Shown here piece by piece: positions 45,481 through 56,800 of a stretch of DNA of 64,000 bases. Each line of letters begins with the position of its first letter. Position 1 is the first letter of the stretch. The DNA is from Seiridium cupressi (taxonomy: Eukaryota; Ascomycota; Sordariomycetes; Amphisphaeriales; Sporocadaceae). The notes below the pieces were generated by a model. It was not told where the DNA came from, ran no database searches, and saw only the letters and a list, made by a program, of their open reading frames with translations. The stretch is taken from positions 62,001 through 126,000 of the forward strand of contig JARVKI010000074.1 of assembly GCA_036674765.1 (NCBI GenBank), read 5' to 3'. The position numbers and the translations under genes were made by a program.

Positions 45481-46470
45481 AAGAGCCAGGCTAAGCAATG
45501 GATGGGAGTATAGCGCATCTTCGTTCCCAAGGCTTCAGCTGCACCGCGCATCGTCTGTGCAAAGCTCTAGATTAATACAACCCAGCGCTTGGTAAAGTTT
45601 ATGCCTTGAACACAATGACCAAAGACAAAAATCCGGAATTTCCACGACGACGAAGAGCTCTCGCCTCTGAACTTTATAGAAAATCAACTCCTTTCTGGCG
45701 TGGAAAATAATCCTGGAGACTACTTTGACAAATTAGTGGTAGAAACAGGATCGGCCCACATTGGAATACTAGGGGGAGGAAACACGATTCCAGTGTAATC
45801 AATCATCGGTCTTCGACCATCATATGACTTTTCAAATCCCTGGAGTCGTCCTCATTCGGTCAAGAAGTGATCAAACAATATCTTCAGACTTTTTATTCCC
45901 TGGCATCGATGCCAACGACTTGCTGCCATCATTAAACTTTGAATAATTCGACTTTTCGTTGTCAGATTCTCTTGCTGGCGAATTTTCATATTCGTCCAAC
46001 GTAACGGGTTCGGCGTAATGCTCCTTGAGTAACCTGGGAAATTCAGCTAAGGATTAAGCCTATGGATTCCAATGTGACGTTGATCAACTCTCGCGTAATT
46101 AGAACAAGTGAAGGGGCCTGTGAAGCTATGCTAGTGCACTCGGCGATCTACAAATCTGATATTTCAACAGACTCAAGCAGAACACTGACAATATTGAAGA
46201 TATTCAGGTTTTCCACCTGCCAGCCAGTCCATAGCATAACAGGGCAAGGTGGAAGAATTGATACCATAGTCAATGCAAAGCATGGTAACATAGGTTTTCT
46301 GGCCCAGCATTGGAGTCTCGGCAAGAGGAGGCAATGAAAATTATCATCGAAAAGAGCAGTATCTTTGCAATATACGTCTGCAGAAGTAGTCCACTTGAGT
46401 ATTACGTAAGGTCATTCGATTTGAATACACGCACATTGTAGATTTCGCTAGGCTATTGTGGTCTTTTCAC

Positions 46471-48629
46471 TCATGTCCACATGTGCCAAGAACCACCTTT
46501 GCGGTAGCTATATCCATGCTGCGGTCCTTCCGCATCGATGATGTATCCACCAGCACAACGATCAAAGGAAACCTTGAGCTGGTCCTCATAAAAAGCATCA
46601 TATGTGTGATTCAGGGCATCTGATAGGCTTTCTACGCCGCCGTCGGGGTGGAGCACTTTCCACGGCTTCACGCATGTCTCCCCGCGGCACGATTTCATTA
46701 CCATCTGCAATGCGTCGAGACGGTCGATCACAGTCGTGAGATCGCGGCCGAGGAAAGATGTCTTCGAAGGTCGGGCTTCGCTGTAGAGATTCACCATCTG
46801 GCCAGGGTCGTTCTGGGAGATATCAGTACAATTCAGGAATCGCGAGCAGTGGGTGGGTTTACCTCAATATCATAGAACTCGTGCTCGTTATTACACCAAA
46901 CCGAGTAGTAGATATTATATCCTTCCCCTATCAGTCGGATAGCTTTATACGTGTTGTTTTTCATGACAATTTGACCGTTCCCATCTGAGCACGATATTAG
47001 CTTACAGATACTTAGATGAGGGTTTTGTCAGAGTGGCAATCTACCTACCAAAGCCTCCCAAGGTACCCTCAGCGATTGCAGTGCCCCAATATTCGACCTG
47101 ACATCAAATCAGGATTAGTCATTTTCTCCAAGATAGGTTTTAGGGATTGCTTAAAACAGATCCCCGAAGTATCTAGCTCTCAGGGCATTGGTTGCACCTC
47201 AAGAACAGGCCCAGTGAGGCAAACAGGGGCCCAAGATTGTACGTACCCCAACGTGTTCATGTCTAATGACTGTTCCGGGCTCGTCGGATGGAAGTGGGAT
47301 CGGTGTTCCGTCAAAGTCGCTTCGCAGCTCGATTCCCGCCAAACGGAGGAGGGTGGGCGCCAAGTCAATATGAGTGGTCACGGCACTTTCGACCATTCCG
47401 GCAGGGATTCCTGGTCCACGTATGACAAACGGAACACGAATATCCTCCTCGAAGCCACACTCCTTCCCGGGCGGAAGCCGATGTTGTCCCAAATGGTAGC
47501 CATTGTCAGCCGTATAAATGATGTAGGTCTCATTTAAAATCCCAGCAGCCTCTAGTTCAGTGACCAGCCTTTCTACGAGCTCATCGACGCCCTGCAAAGC
47601 TTGTAGGCGAGCCTGATAGAACTCATCAAGATATGAAACCCCCGTTTCATTGATTCGAGCGAGTTTGTTTATCCAACTAACACCACTAGCCTGCAATCAT
47701 TTTTAGTAATTGATTTAAATAAAAATTAACCCGTATATTAAGCTTACCTCCTCCGGGTTGAAGTTTTTTGTGCGTGGTACTTTGGTGCTTTTGAACAGGT
47801 CTGCATGGCGCTCCAGTGGAATAGGTTGAGTCATTTGCGGAGGTCCGCCAGTGTTGGCATCAATGTTGGAATGCGGACCGATTGGAGCAACAGCTAGGAA
47901 GAAAGGTTCTTCAGAGGCAATAGCCTCTCGAAGCAAGCCTGATGCCTTCTCAGAAATAAGGTCGGAAGTATGAGATCCTTGGTGTCGGACTGGCTGGTCG
48001 TGATTCTTCTGGTAGATTGGGTTGAGGTAAGAGTATGTCCCTGGGTCAAGCAGGAAGTCTGACGATGTCCATCCAGCGACATGAGGAGAATCGTAGTTAT
48101 AGATTGTGTGGGCGTTGAATAGCTTTCCAGTGTAGTAAGTTTGATAGCCTGCCTCCTGGAGCCAGACTGGGAGATAGTTCTCGTTCAAGCCTTGGCTAAT
48201 GAACTTGGGGTAACCGCCTTGAAAACAAAATCAGCATGGATTAGGATTTACGGATAAGGTCGACTCACCGTAAGGCGGGGATACGTCTGTCACATTGGTG
48301 TTATGGGGTTGTTTACCGGTCCACAAAGCAACACGCGAAGGGCAGCAAATGGCCGTCGTTGTGAAATGGTTGTCAAATGAAGTGCCTTTATCAATAATGT
48401 GAGATTTCAAGAGAGGCATATATGAGACCGAGTCCATAGTAAGATCCTGGTCATCGCTCAGGATGAAAACAATGTTTTTTCCCTTGGGCTCCCCAGTGCC
48501 AAGTACCGTGGGTCGTTTGTCGGCTGGAGACATTACATGCTGGAGGTCCGAGTCGAATGCTGCTGCAACATGGATGGATAACGCAAGATTGCAGAGACCG
48601 ATTGCGGTCAATCGGTGGAGTGCACGCAT
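46471..48629 (-). CDS. secreted sulfatase (arylsulfatase-like)
   Basis: Hydrolyses sulfate esters, probably for sulfur scavenging outside the cell. The model is complement(join(46471..46812,46863..46984,47049..47097,47247..47690,47748..48217,48269..48629)), 595 residues; all five introns have GT/AG ends with matching phases. A signal peptide (LTAIGLCNLALSIHVAAA) leads to the metal-binding ILSDDQD (Asp59, Asp60). The signature CCPSR follows (Cys95-Arg99), where Cys95 would be converted to formylglycine. TADNGYHLGQHRL completes the active site, and the C-terminal subdomain contains EFYDIENDPGQMVNLY. Many NxT/S sites fit secretion. The true start is the ATG at 48629; the longer frame starts at a non-ATG codon. 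Substrate is unknown. Confidence 0.94.
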
Positions 48630-51600
48630 CGTCAACCATCAAATGTCTCGTATAGCCTTTCTTTATTACGGTTTGAGGTCTGCGTATCTTACAAGCAAGA
48701 CACTTCCCATGAAGCGTCGAGGACTCTTACGTCTCGGGATTAGTTATTCGAAGAGCGCCGGTCAATCACGAGTTCTAGGATATGTCGTGATTGTCGGCCC
48801 GTGCGCAGCTGGTTGAGAAGCACGCAATACTGAGCTCATGTCACTGGATTGGACAGGGATCGAGGAATACCCACACCTCAAGTTATGCTGGGGCCGCCGG
48901 GTTCGAGCCTACGCCGGATGTGGTTCCGGGCACGGAAGCCGGAGACGGGGCCAGGTATGAATATACGTAGGGAAAGACGAGGAATTATACCACGCAGCAG
49001 CGATATTTCTCTGTGACTCCATCCTAGGTAAGGACGGCTTGCTCGCCCGAATCTACTATCAATATGAGCTAGAGACCTAATAAGGGCGATTAATTAAGCT
49101 ACAAAGTCTGGGGACTTTTCTTTACTCCTCACTTTCCACAGGAAGCAGATTGGGAATGAAGTCATCGAAAAGGCGTGATCTCTGTCTTAGCTTTGGGTGC
49201 ATCCCCTGCATCAGCAGACTGGTAGTATCGTTCGCGTACATATCTCTCCACCATGGTTGAACATCACCATCGCAGCAGCTTCTGATAGCACGCCCGGCCA
49301 CATATACATATTCAATGGACCTTGCTCGGATTTAACCGACCAATAGTTAGACTTAGGAAAGTAGCATGATACATTCTCATCAAGGTGACAATCTAGTCTA
49401 GTAAGCTTATAGCTCAGGCTAAAAGGTTGTTTTATAAGTTCGTGTCTAGTCATGGGTTCAATATCTTGCGAAAATTTAGTATTAGTTGAGATTTACCAAG
49501 GCGCGGGGATATGATTGGGACCATATGGTGATGCAGGCGAGAAGAAACCGATCGCGCATGGTGTCTTCTAAGGAGTTGATACTCGCGAGTTATGCACTTG
49601 ACTTTGCCAATTATGTAGGTAGTCAGGTGCACTGCTGATGTAAGCCATCTATGAGATAGCCTGCCTACAAAGAGACAACTGCATACGCAGATGTAACAGG
49701 AACACAGTGAAACAAGCGTGCCGATTCTACTACGGACGCTCTAACAGTGCATTTGCCAACGCAGGATCTAGAAAGTGCTGTCCTCCTGGCGAGGTCCTAA
49801 AGACACATTCCGAAACTGGCTTGACTATCCCTCTTGGTGACCTGAGCTTGCCACGGGCCCGATCGCGGATTCTTTGCATAGACAGTGGATTAACGCCGCT
49901 CCCTATTATCGGGATCGGAATTCACCAGTTCGAAGCCGGAGAGGACAACCGACGAGTCTACCAAGGATGGTGGAACACATCAGGGATAGAAGATGCTGAT
50001 GCCGGAGAAGTGTCAAAAGGACGCGTCTACCGATATTCGACCGGCCCGAGCGGCAATTACTGTAGTGTTAATTCGATAGTCCAGTCTCCATTGCACATGT
50101 CACCCAGGTTGTCCCCTTTGTCGTTATGATATCGCATAGCGTAGAGCCCCACATCATATATGGGATTCGGAGACTGGAAAAGCAAATATCAGAGATTATC
50201 GTGTAGTAGCAAGTAACCTGCCGTGATTTGTCTGTGATGCTCCAATATATTCAGCCTCGTCCTACAATGTAGGCAATAAGCCAATCTCGCCAGCTGCCCA
50301 CTTGAGGAGAAGAACTGGGATGCAGCTAGTATATCGTCCGAACCCAGTCTGTATACAGACCATACTAAGTCAACGAGACGACGTGGTCAGTCATGCGGCT
50401 CGCGGCCGCCTCCTCACCTGCACATGAGCCTGCAGCTGCGCCGTGAGCTTCCCGTGCCATGCCCATGCCCATGCCTTTGTCTTGCCCTGTCTTGCCTGGT
50501 GTAGCCGCAGACAATAACTCAACCCCTCGTGTGCGTCCGTTCGCAGACTTTTCATGTAGGCACTATATGTATGCATGTCTCTAGCAGCAAAAAGAACGGG
50601 AAGCATTTTTACTAGCAACCCACAACCCCAGATTCGTAAACCTTTTTTTCCTTGATAAGTATATATGTATGCATGCATGTCTCTCAGCTGCATATGCATG
50701 TATGTCTACGGTTTTGCCCGTGGTCCTTTTTGCTTTCATTTTTGGTTCCTTTGCTCTTGAATTAAATGATTTCTTTTTTTTTTTTTTTTTTTGCGCTTCT
50801 GTCGGGCGGGAAAAGGCAAAGTTAGTTAATGACGAGTAGAAAAAGGCCTTTGCCCCTGCAGGTTAGTAATCCCAGACTCGCAGTGTTTCCCGCACGGAAA
50901 AGTAGAGAGCTCCACTAGTTCGCATGTAGGTATATGCAATATTAGCAAAATGGGGCGGACGAGTCATGGTGGTAGGGCGAAGGATATGACAAGAACCTAG
51001 ATATATCCAAGGTTTGGAAACATCTCTGTTCTCACATACGCCTCAACTCAGACTTTGGACACGGGTTTCAGCCGTCCCTTGTAGGACACCCCCAGACACA
51101 TACCGAGCAAGCAAACAGGGGCAAACAGATACCTACCGCTGAAAGGGGCTGCTAAGATTCAAAATGTTTCCTACCAAATTAATTGCCAATTAAGCGCTGT
51201 CCCTTTCGGGCTCTTTCTCTATCAAGCCGTACCAAGGGGCCACATAGTCACCCAATGTCGTAAGAACCACGGGAATAGGAATTTTAGTTTTTTATGGTGT
51301 TTGAGTAATATGAATGCAGTTTTGTTGCTTTATTGGTATCTAGGTTCCGCCCAAAAAGCAGTTGCCCACATTGTGAATGCGCCATTGTCAAAGTCGAATG
51401 CGTTCAGATTGGTGAACCGCAAAATAAAAATAGTACGGGCTGAGCTCCTCGTTTGCCCAAATGCTCCGGAACCCTTCGCCCAACGCCCCATAGCGGAATC
51501 TGCTTCATCTGTCTTGAAGCAGGAATAGCAAATCTAATCTGGTAATCTCCGTGCCCTCCCCGTCGAAAGAAGAAAAGACTTGACCAAGCCGGATACTCCT

Positions 51601-51839
51601 GAACCCCGGGGTAATGCCAATGAATATTGCAAAAAAAGAGGCACAACCAATGATGCTTGATTAAAGTCCAGTATGGCTGGGGTATTGATGACGTGTAGGT
51701 TTTGAATAAAGATGATCAATTGCTCGAATGAACCGCTCATGAATTAAGGTGTCCAGCTTTCTCGATATCGCCTGGATGCTGATGGAAGTGGATTGTATTA
51801 GTGAGCTTGGTTCAATTCTAGACCAAGAGTAGTCATGTT
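48630..51839. other. spacer between sulfatase and SOK1-like gene
   Basis: About 3.2 kb with no confident gene. 49707-50129 is open on the plus strand but lacks an ATG start, and its complement also shows a coding-like stretch. A T19 homopolymer lies at 50774-50792. The part next to 51840 is probably the 3' untranslated region of the SOK1-like gene. Confidence 0.5.
50774..50792. repeat. poly-T tract (T19)
   Basis: An uninterrupted run of 19 T on the plus strand (A on the minus strand), about 1 kb downstream of the SOK1-like stop codon. Confidence 0.9.
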
Positions 51840-53831
51840 TCATGCTGAGGTGTCCATCTCCGTGTCCTCGACTTCTGCGTTGTATACGAGGCCCGACCAG
51901 ACTCTCCAGTGGAGAATTCCGAGATGCGTCAGCCTTGTAGCCATGTCCTCGATGCCGCCTTCTTCTCGTGCCTCGCGAGACGGGGGCTCCAGGGTGTCGC
52001 GTTCCGAGCTTCGCTCTCTCGACCCATCCCAGGTACGGCTGGGGCCGTGAATGCGACCGCCGGTGGCTGCCGAGAAAAGGTTGACGCCCGTGTGGGCCTT
52101 AAATTCCCTTACCCGCTGCTGCAACTGCGTCATGAGACGAGAATGAAAATGCTGCTCGACATCCTGGAATAGCGATGAATCTGGCTCGCTGAGATGTTGG
52201 TCGAGCTCATCCTCAAACTGAAGGAGGACGTCCTGGGGTGCATCAGTGAAGCGGAAGATTTGCAGGGCCAAGGAGTCCTTCATTGCCTTCCACTTGAGAC
52301 TCGGTCTGGAAGTCGAGGGCGAAGTGCTTAGCAGAGCTGTCAGTGAGCTGTAGAGGTTCCTGGACTTTGCCCTCATATCTGCCGGGCTAGATGTCGGTAT
52401 GGTGCTCGGTAATATCATGGAAGAGCGCGGGGATGAGCTTGCCGAGCCGGCTGACGAGAAGACAAGACTGGCGGGTCTCGAAGAAGAGTTGAAGTTGAAT
52501 TCTGACTCGTCATCCGAGCCTGCGGCCAGGAAACCAAGGGCGTCGGCAAATGGCGTCGCCAGTAGAGGCGTCGGGATTGCTGAGTGCTTGTACTTCTTCT
52601 CTAATTCTTCGAATAGCCGCATGCAAATCTCCAGGTTGATGGCATCTAGCATGTCGGATCGAAGCTTGTACATACGCTCCTCATCAAAGAGGAAAGTGTT
52701 CGGGAATGGCTCGGGGTTGGAGGGAAGAATTAGCCTCGACAGAGCCTCAAAGAAGACCGCCATATCTCCGAAAGTAGCTCGCGAGACATGGTCTGGCTGG
52801 CACTCGAGAGTGGCCAAGTGATACCATTGTTGGGCAGGTAGTGGCTCCAACTTGGCTGTCTGGATCTTCTTCTTGAAGAACTTCTGCTCGAAATGCACCG
52901 TGTCCTCGATCAGTATAGGCCGCAGACACCTGATCTGATGGTTGGCCACGTCCAGCTTCATTGCCTCCAAAACGCTGAGCAGACTTCGCATGCCCTGGAC
53001 CAGCTCCTCCATGTTATTTGTGCGGTTTCCGTTGGTGAGTTGGTTGTACATCTCGTCAACCCATTCGTCCCTCATAGGAGCGCAGTGAGACTTGAGAACG
53101 CCAGACAACCACGAAGCCAGTTTCTCCAGATCGGCAACACCCCTGTTGAATTGTTGCATAAGCAAGTCGACATTTAGCCCTTCGTCAAGGTAGGCACGAT
53201 CTCTGGTAGGGACCAGTGTTTGAATAATCTCCTTCACCGACCTGAGCAAGAGTGGCAGACACCACTCCCGGTTGTGATATCGCTCTTGAAACTCGATGGG
53301 ATTAGCCACAAATTGCTCCAATTGCTGGCGGAGTGCGAGCCAGAACTGATTGGCCTTATCCTGCTTCCTGCGGCCCTTCTCCCCATCCAGGTTTGGTCTG
53401 AAGTGAAGTTCGGGGTCGAAGTTGATGTCATGCCGTAGCTTCGGGTTGTGAACAATCTTCTGGACGTCCAGCTCGCTCAAGGTGGACTTTGTCACTGGCG
53501 GCTCCAGTGGCCTCGACGTTTGCGCCCGCATCTCTGGTGTATTGTGCCTGGAGAGCCTTCGTCGAGCATCCTTGCTATGTTGCGTCCTTGACTGGTAACT
53601 ACTCTCGGACGCATTCGATCCCGTCGAAGGTTGCCGCGACAGGGCGGGAGTTTGCGCTAGACCACGGGGGGAGTCATTCTGAGGATACACTTTCTGCTCT
53701 TCCGCCTCGGGGTTTGGTGTTTCTGCTTGGCCGACTTGTTGCTGGATCTGGTCTTCATGCGAATTCGGATTCGGCTCTGAGTACCTTCTCTTCCCACTAC
53801 TCTCAATACCTCCAGCACCTTGGTCACCCAT
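51840..53831 (-). CDS. SOK1-like T-complex protein 11 (TCP11) family protein
   Basis: A homologue of yeast Sok1, a dosage suppressor of protein kinase A defects, with a TCP11 domain; in fungi these proteins are linked to cAMP/PKA-controlled growth. Single exon, 663 residues. The N-terminal 130 residues are polar and disordered, rich in Ser, Gln and Arg (possible PKA-type sites such as RRRLS). The TCP11 domain then spans about 150-600, all-helical, with FWLALRQQLEQFVANPIEF, DLLMQQFNRGVADLEKLASW, DEWVDEMYNQLTNGN and MRSLLSVLEAMKLDVANHQI. A Ser-rich insertion lies near residues 440-520. The start at 53831 is the first ATG; the open frame extends three codons upstream from a non-ATG codon. Length fits Sok1 proteins. 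Confidence 0.92.
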   Translation of the reverse strand: MGDQGAGGIESSGKRRYSEPNPNSHEDQIQQQVGQAETPNPEAEEQKVYPQNDSPRGLAQTPALSRQPSTGSNASESSYQSRTQHSKDARRRLSRHNTPEMRAQTSRPLEPPVTKSTLSELDVQKIVHNPKLRHDINFDPELHFRPNLDGEKGRRKQDKANQFWLALRQQLEQFVANPIEFQERYHNREWCLPLLLRSVKEIIQTLVPTRDRAYLDEGLNVDLLMQQFNRGVADLEKLASWLSGVLKSHCAPMRDEWVDEMYNQLTNGNRTNNMEELVQGMRSLLSVLEAMKLDVANHQIRCLRPILIEDTVHFEQKFFKKKIQTAKLEPLPAQQWYHLATLECQPDHVSRATFGDMAVFFEALSRLILPSNPEPFPNTFLFDEERMYKLRSDMLDAINLEICMRLFEELEKKYKHSAIPTPLLATPFADALGFLAAGSDDESEFNFNSSSRPASLVFSSAGSASSSPRSSMILPSTIPTSSPADMRAKSRNLYSSLTALLSTSPSTSRPSLKWKAMKDSLALQIFRFTDAPQDVLLQFEDELDQHLSEPDSSLFQDVEQHFHSRLMTQLQQRVREFKAHTGVNLFSAATGGRIHGPSRTWDGSRERSSERDTLEPPSREAREEGGIEDMATRLTHLGILHWRVWSGLVYNAEVEDTEMDTSA

Positions 53832-56800
53832 TCTCCTCAAGTTTCCAAAAGGTCGATGGTTTTCCGGCAGGCAACGAAAATAATAAATAAATAAACGTGA
53901 CTCTCGGAGAACGCAACAGAGGGCGTGAGACTTTCAACGCCTTCCACTAGCAGGATGCTCCTAGATCGGCAGCCCGGAGGTCACAGAGGGCGAAAGAAGT
54001 GTAGCTTACTGCCCAAGGTGGATCAGCACAGGATTCTATATGACAAGTTGCAAACAAAGCTCCCAGCTCTGGGGGACCTGGTTACATGTGAGGTCTCGTG
54101 GGTGGGCTGGGCGGATGCTTGCAGTGGCCGCATATGCAGGCGGATTGTGATTCGAAGGCGGTATCGAGAAGGGCGGGCTGGTACGCCGGTGGGAAAGCGC
54201 CGGGGCTTCTTGGGGTTTCACGTACAATTGGGTGCGTCTGAGTTGGGCAGTGACTGCGAGTCAAACCTGGCCAACTGGCAGCTGGTAGTGACAGCAGAGT
54301 TGGATGTTTGCAGGAATGCTTGAAGGAGCGTTCAGACAAGGAGGTGCCTGTGCCAAAGAGAGCGTGGATGCAAGCGAACAAAGGAAACCACCGCGGACGA
54401 CCGTAGCAGCTGGGAGGTGGCAGACGAGACGGTAGTAATACTACGTGATGGTGGTATATGTATGTACGTATGAAACTGGCAAAAGGGAAGGAGAGGAAAA
54501 GGAAAAGGAAAGACAGAAAGCAGTAAACGGGAAGAAAGGGTTCCCTAAAAGAAGTAATCAAAACCGCAAGCCGATTTAGCAGAATACCCACGGGCGTGGT
54601 TTAAGGGGTGGTGCAGTGTGGACATGGTCTAACTAGCTGGGAAATGAGAACTATGAGGCATGAGTCTCAATGCGCCGCTATTGCGCCCACACCACAACGG
54701 ACCGTGGCCCGTGAAGCAATTCCGACGGCCCCAGGCGTGTGGTGCTGTGCTGTGCTGTGCTGTGCTTTGGCATTTTGCAGCGCCTCTGGAACACTGGGAC
54801 GGACTGATGAATGCAGCAGATCCCTTGGGAAAACGGGCCCCCCTTTCGGCGCCTCCTTGCCGCACTGGTGAGGTACCTGTTGCCATGCACGTTTACGAGT
54901 CGGTGACCGACCGACCGTGTATGTAGAGGTAGGTAGGTATGTAGAAAGCGAGGGATCGAGACATGGATGCGGGCTCATCCGATTGTTTTTGGCGCTCAGG
55001 GCGACCGCCATGTCTGGCACCATTGGGGAAATGGCAAAAAGGGCGAGAAACCTTTTTAGATCAGCGGCGATTGCAGGCGATTTTGGGACTTGCATACAGA
55101 AGGGGCCCCTGTGCCTGTCATCTCTAGTCATGCTGGAGGGTTGCTATGTACGTACCGTGTTAGGTGTTAGTGGCGTGCAGAAGTACACACACACAAGCAG
55201 CAGACAGTAATAGCACAGCGAGATTTTAGTGCCCATCTCATGCATCCCAGTCCAGTGGATGTGGACGGTCCGGGAGAAATGCAGAAATGCAGAACTTCAG
55301 AACTTGTGCCTTACTTTCTGCTTTTCCCCTTCCATCTCTCACCCGCACCGTCCATCCTAGCTTACGGCCACCCATCCTGCCGGCTTCGCTGCTAAATAGC
55401 CATGATGTTATGCATCATCCAGGGCCGTGGGCTGGCTTTAATTAGCACTTGGGGTCGTGGCGTCTGAGCTGCCACCGTCTCCAAGCCAGAAGCAAAAAAG
55501 AACAATGTGGGATGGGCTGGCCTTTCCGGGCATTGGGCTCCTGATCCCTGATCCCTATTTTAGCAAGTCGGAGGCCCCTAGAATCCGTCTAACGGGGCTT
55601 GAATTGCTGAATGGGGCGGCCAGGGGAGCCAGGATTCGTTCCTTGGAGGTTCCATCGAGTCGGTGCAACGCAAGGGTTTGCCAGCTACCACCCAGGGGTT
55701 CGGCCAATGTCTGGCAGCCGGCTCCCTACAAGCCCAAGGACCCTGCATGCCCTGCATGGCGCGTCAGCTCTCCCAATGACGACCAGCGTGCCAGCCTAGC
55801 CTCGTCACGAAGGGGGACGCCGCCGGTAATTTGGGACATGCACGTCGTGAAAAGTACTGAATATCACGATGTGATATTACCGGCTGTGCCATATGACCAC
55901 GAAAGGTGAGGATCCCGGCTGGTTGCCGCTCTGCGCTGGCTGACTCGGCTCATGAATCTAACAAACAGTTTGATTCGAATGATATGTGACGTATAGAGCA
56001 TAGTAAGTAGTAATTTACTTACCTACTTCTTACATATTTACTGCACCTGCTTGGGGTGGCCGACACAAATGAGTTTCGGGTTTGCTGTCGGCATGCACAT
56101 ATATTATACGTATGGCAGGTCGACGGGACGCACCTAGAACCAAGGAAGCAAAAGACGGCAACATCTAAATTGCCTGCCGCGCAATACTGTTCTGCACGAG
56201 CGTGGGATGCTAGCATAGTGCTCCGTGGTGCGTGGGCTACAGTACGTATGCGCTGCGCACTCGGTGTGTGCATTATCGCAACTCGCATCGGATTTTCTCT
56301 TCTCCCTACCTGGGTAAATTATTTACTAATCTCGTGTACCAGATGTGCCCTTTCACCTCGGCCGGCCGTGCATGTATCATTCAAACTACCTTTGCAAGGA
56401 GTCCCAGTAGAACCACCTACCCAATGCAACATTCGCTATCGGCATGACAAGCATGCCACGTTGGTGAGGGAACTATTGTAGTCGAAGCGCGCGTTGCCAA
56501 TGAACCGAAACGGCATATCGCCCACCCCGTCGGAACGTGAGCCGGCACCCGGAGCTTGCTCACCTTCGGGGAAGGACGGCCAGGATGGCAACGGCTAGAG
56601 CCCATCACCACCAGCCTTGCTCCGGACGGGCGCATGTTTCAATTGAGGCACTGGGGAAAGAAACGCACGAGTCGAGGGGAGGCAAGGCCAGGCGCAAAGC
56701 CTACTAACAGACAATAAAGGTTGTTCTACCCTACTCTCGAGCCTTTTCGAGAGGCAGGTGACTGTGGACGAAATTGCGATTGCCCGATTGCCCATCTCAA

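Larger units (their letters stand above)
43311..46470. other. spacer with AT-rich island and gene relics
   Basis: About 3.2 kb between TRM6 and the sulfatase. From about 43480 the DNA turns AT-rich, most strongly at 45090-45480, where TA-rich sequence has no open frame of note. A frameshifted small secreted-protein relic (44434-44828) and short isolated coding-like stretches (45622-45801 +, 45886-46052 -) lie inside. No intact gene is supported. Confidence 0.55.

Noticed and set aside
48890..48915. GGTTCGAGCC box resembling a tRNA T-arm
   Set aside because: No acceptor, D-arm or anticodon stems could be folded around it, so a tRNA is not supported.
49707..50129. 140-codon plus-strand frame in the spacer after the sulfatase
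   Set aside because: It starts with GTG, has no in-frame ATG near its beginning and matches no family I know. The complementary strand (50064-50170) also shows a coding-like stretch, so neither could be chosen.
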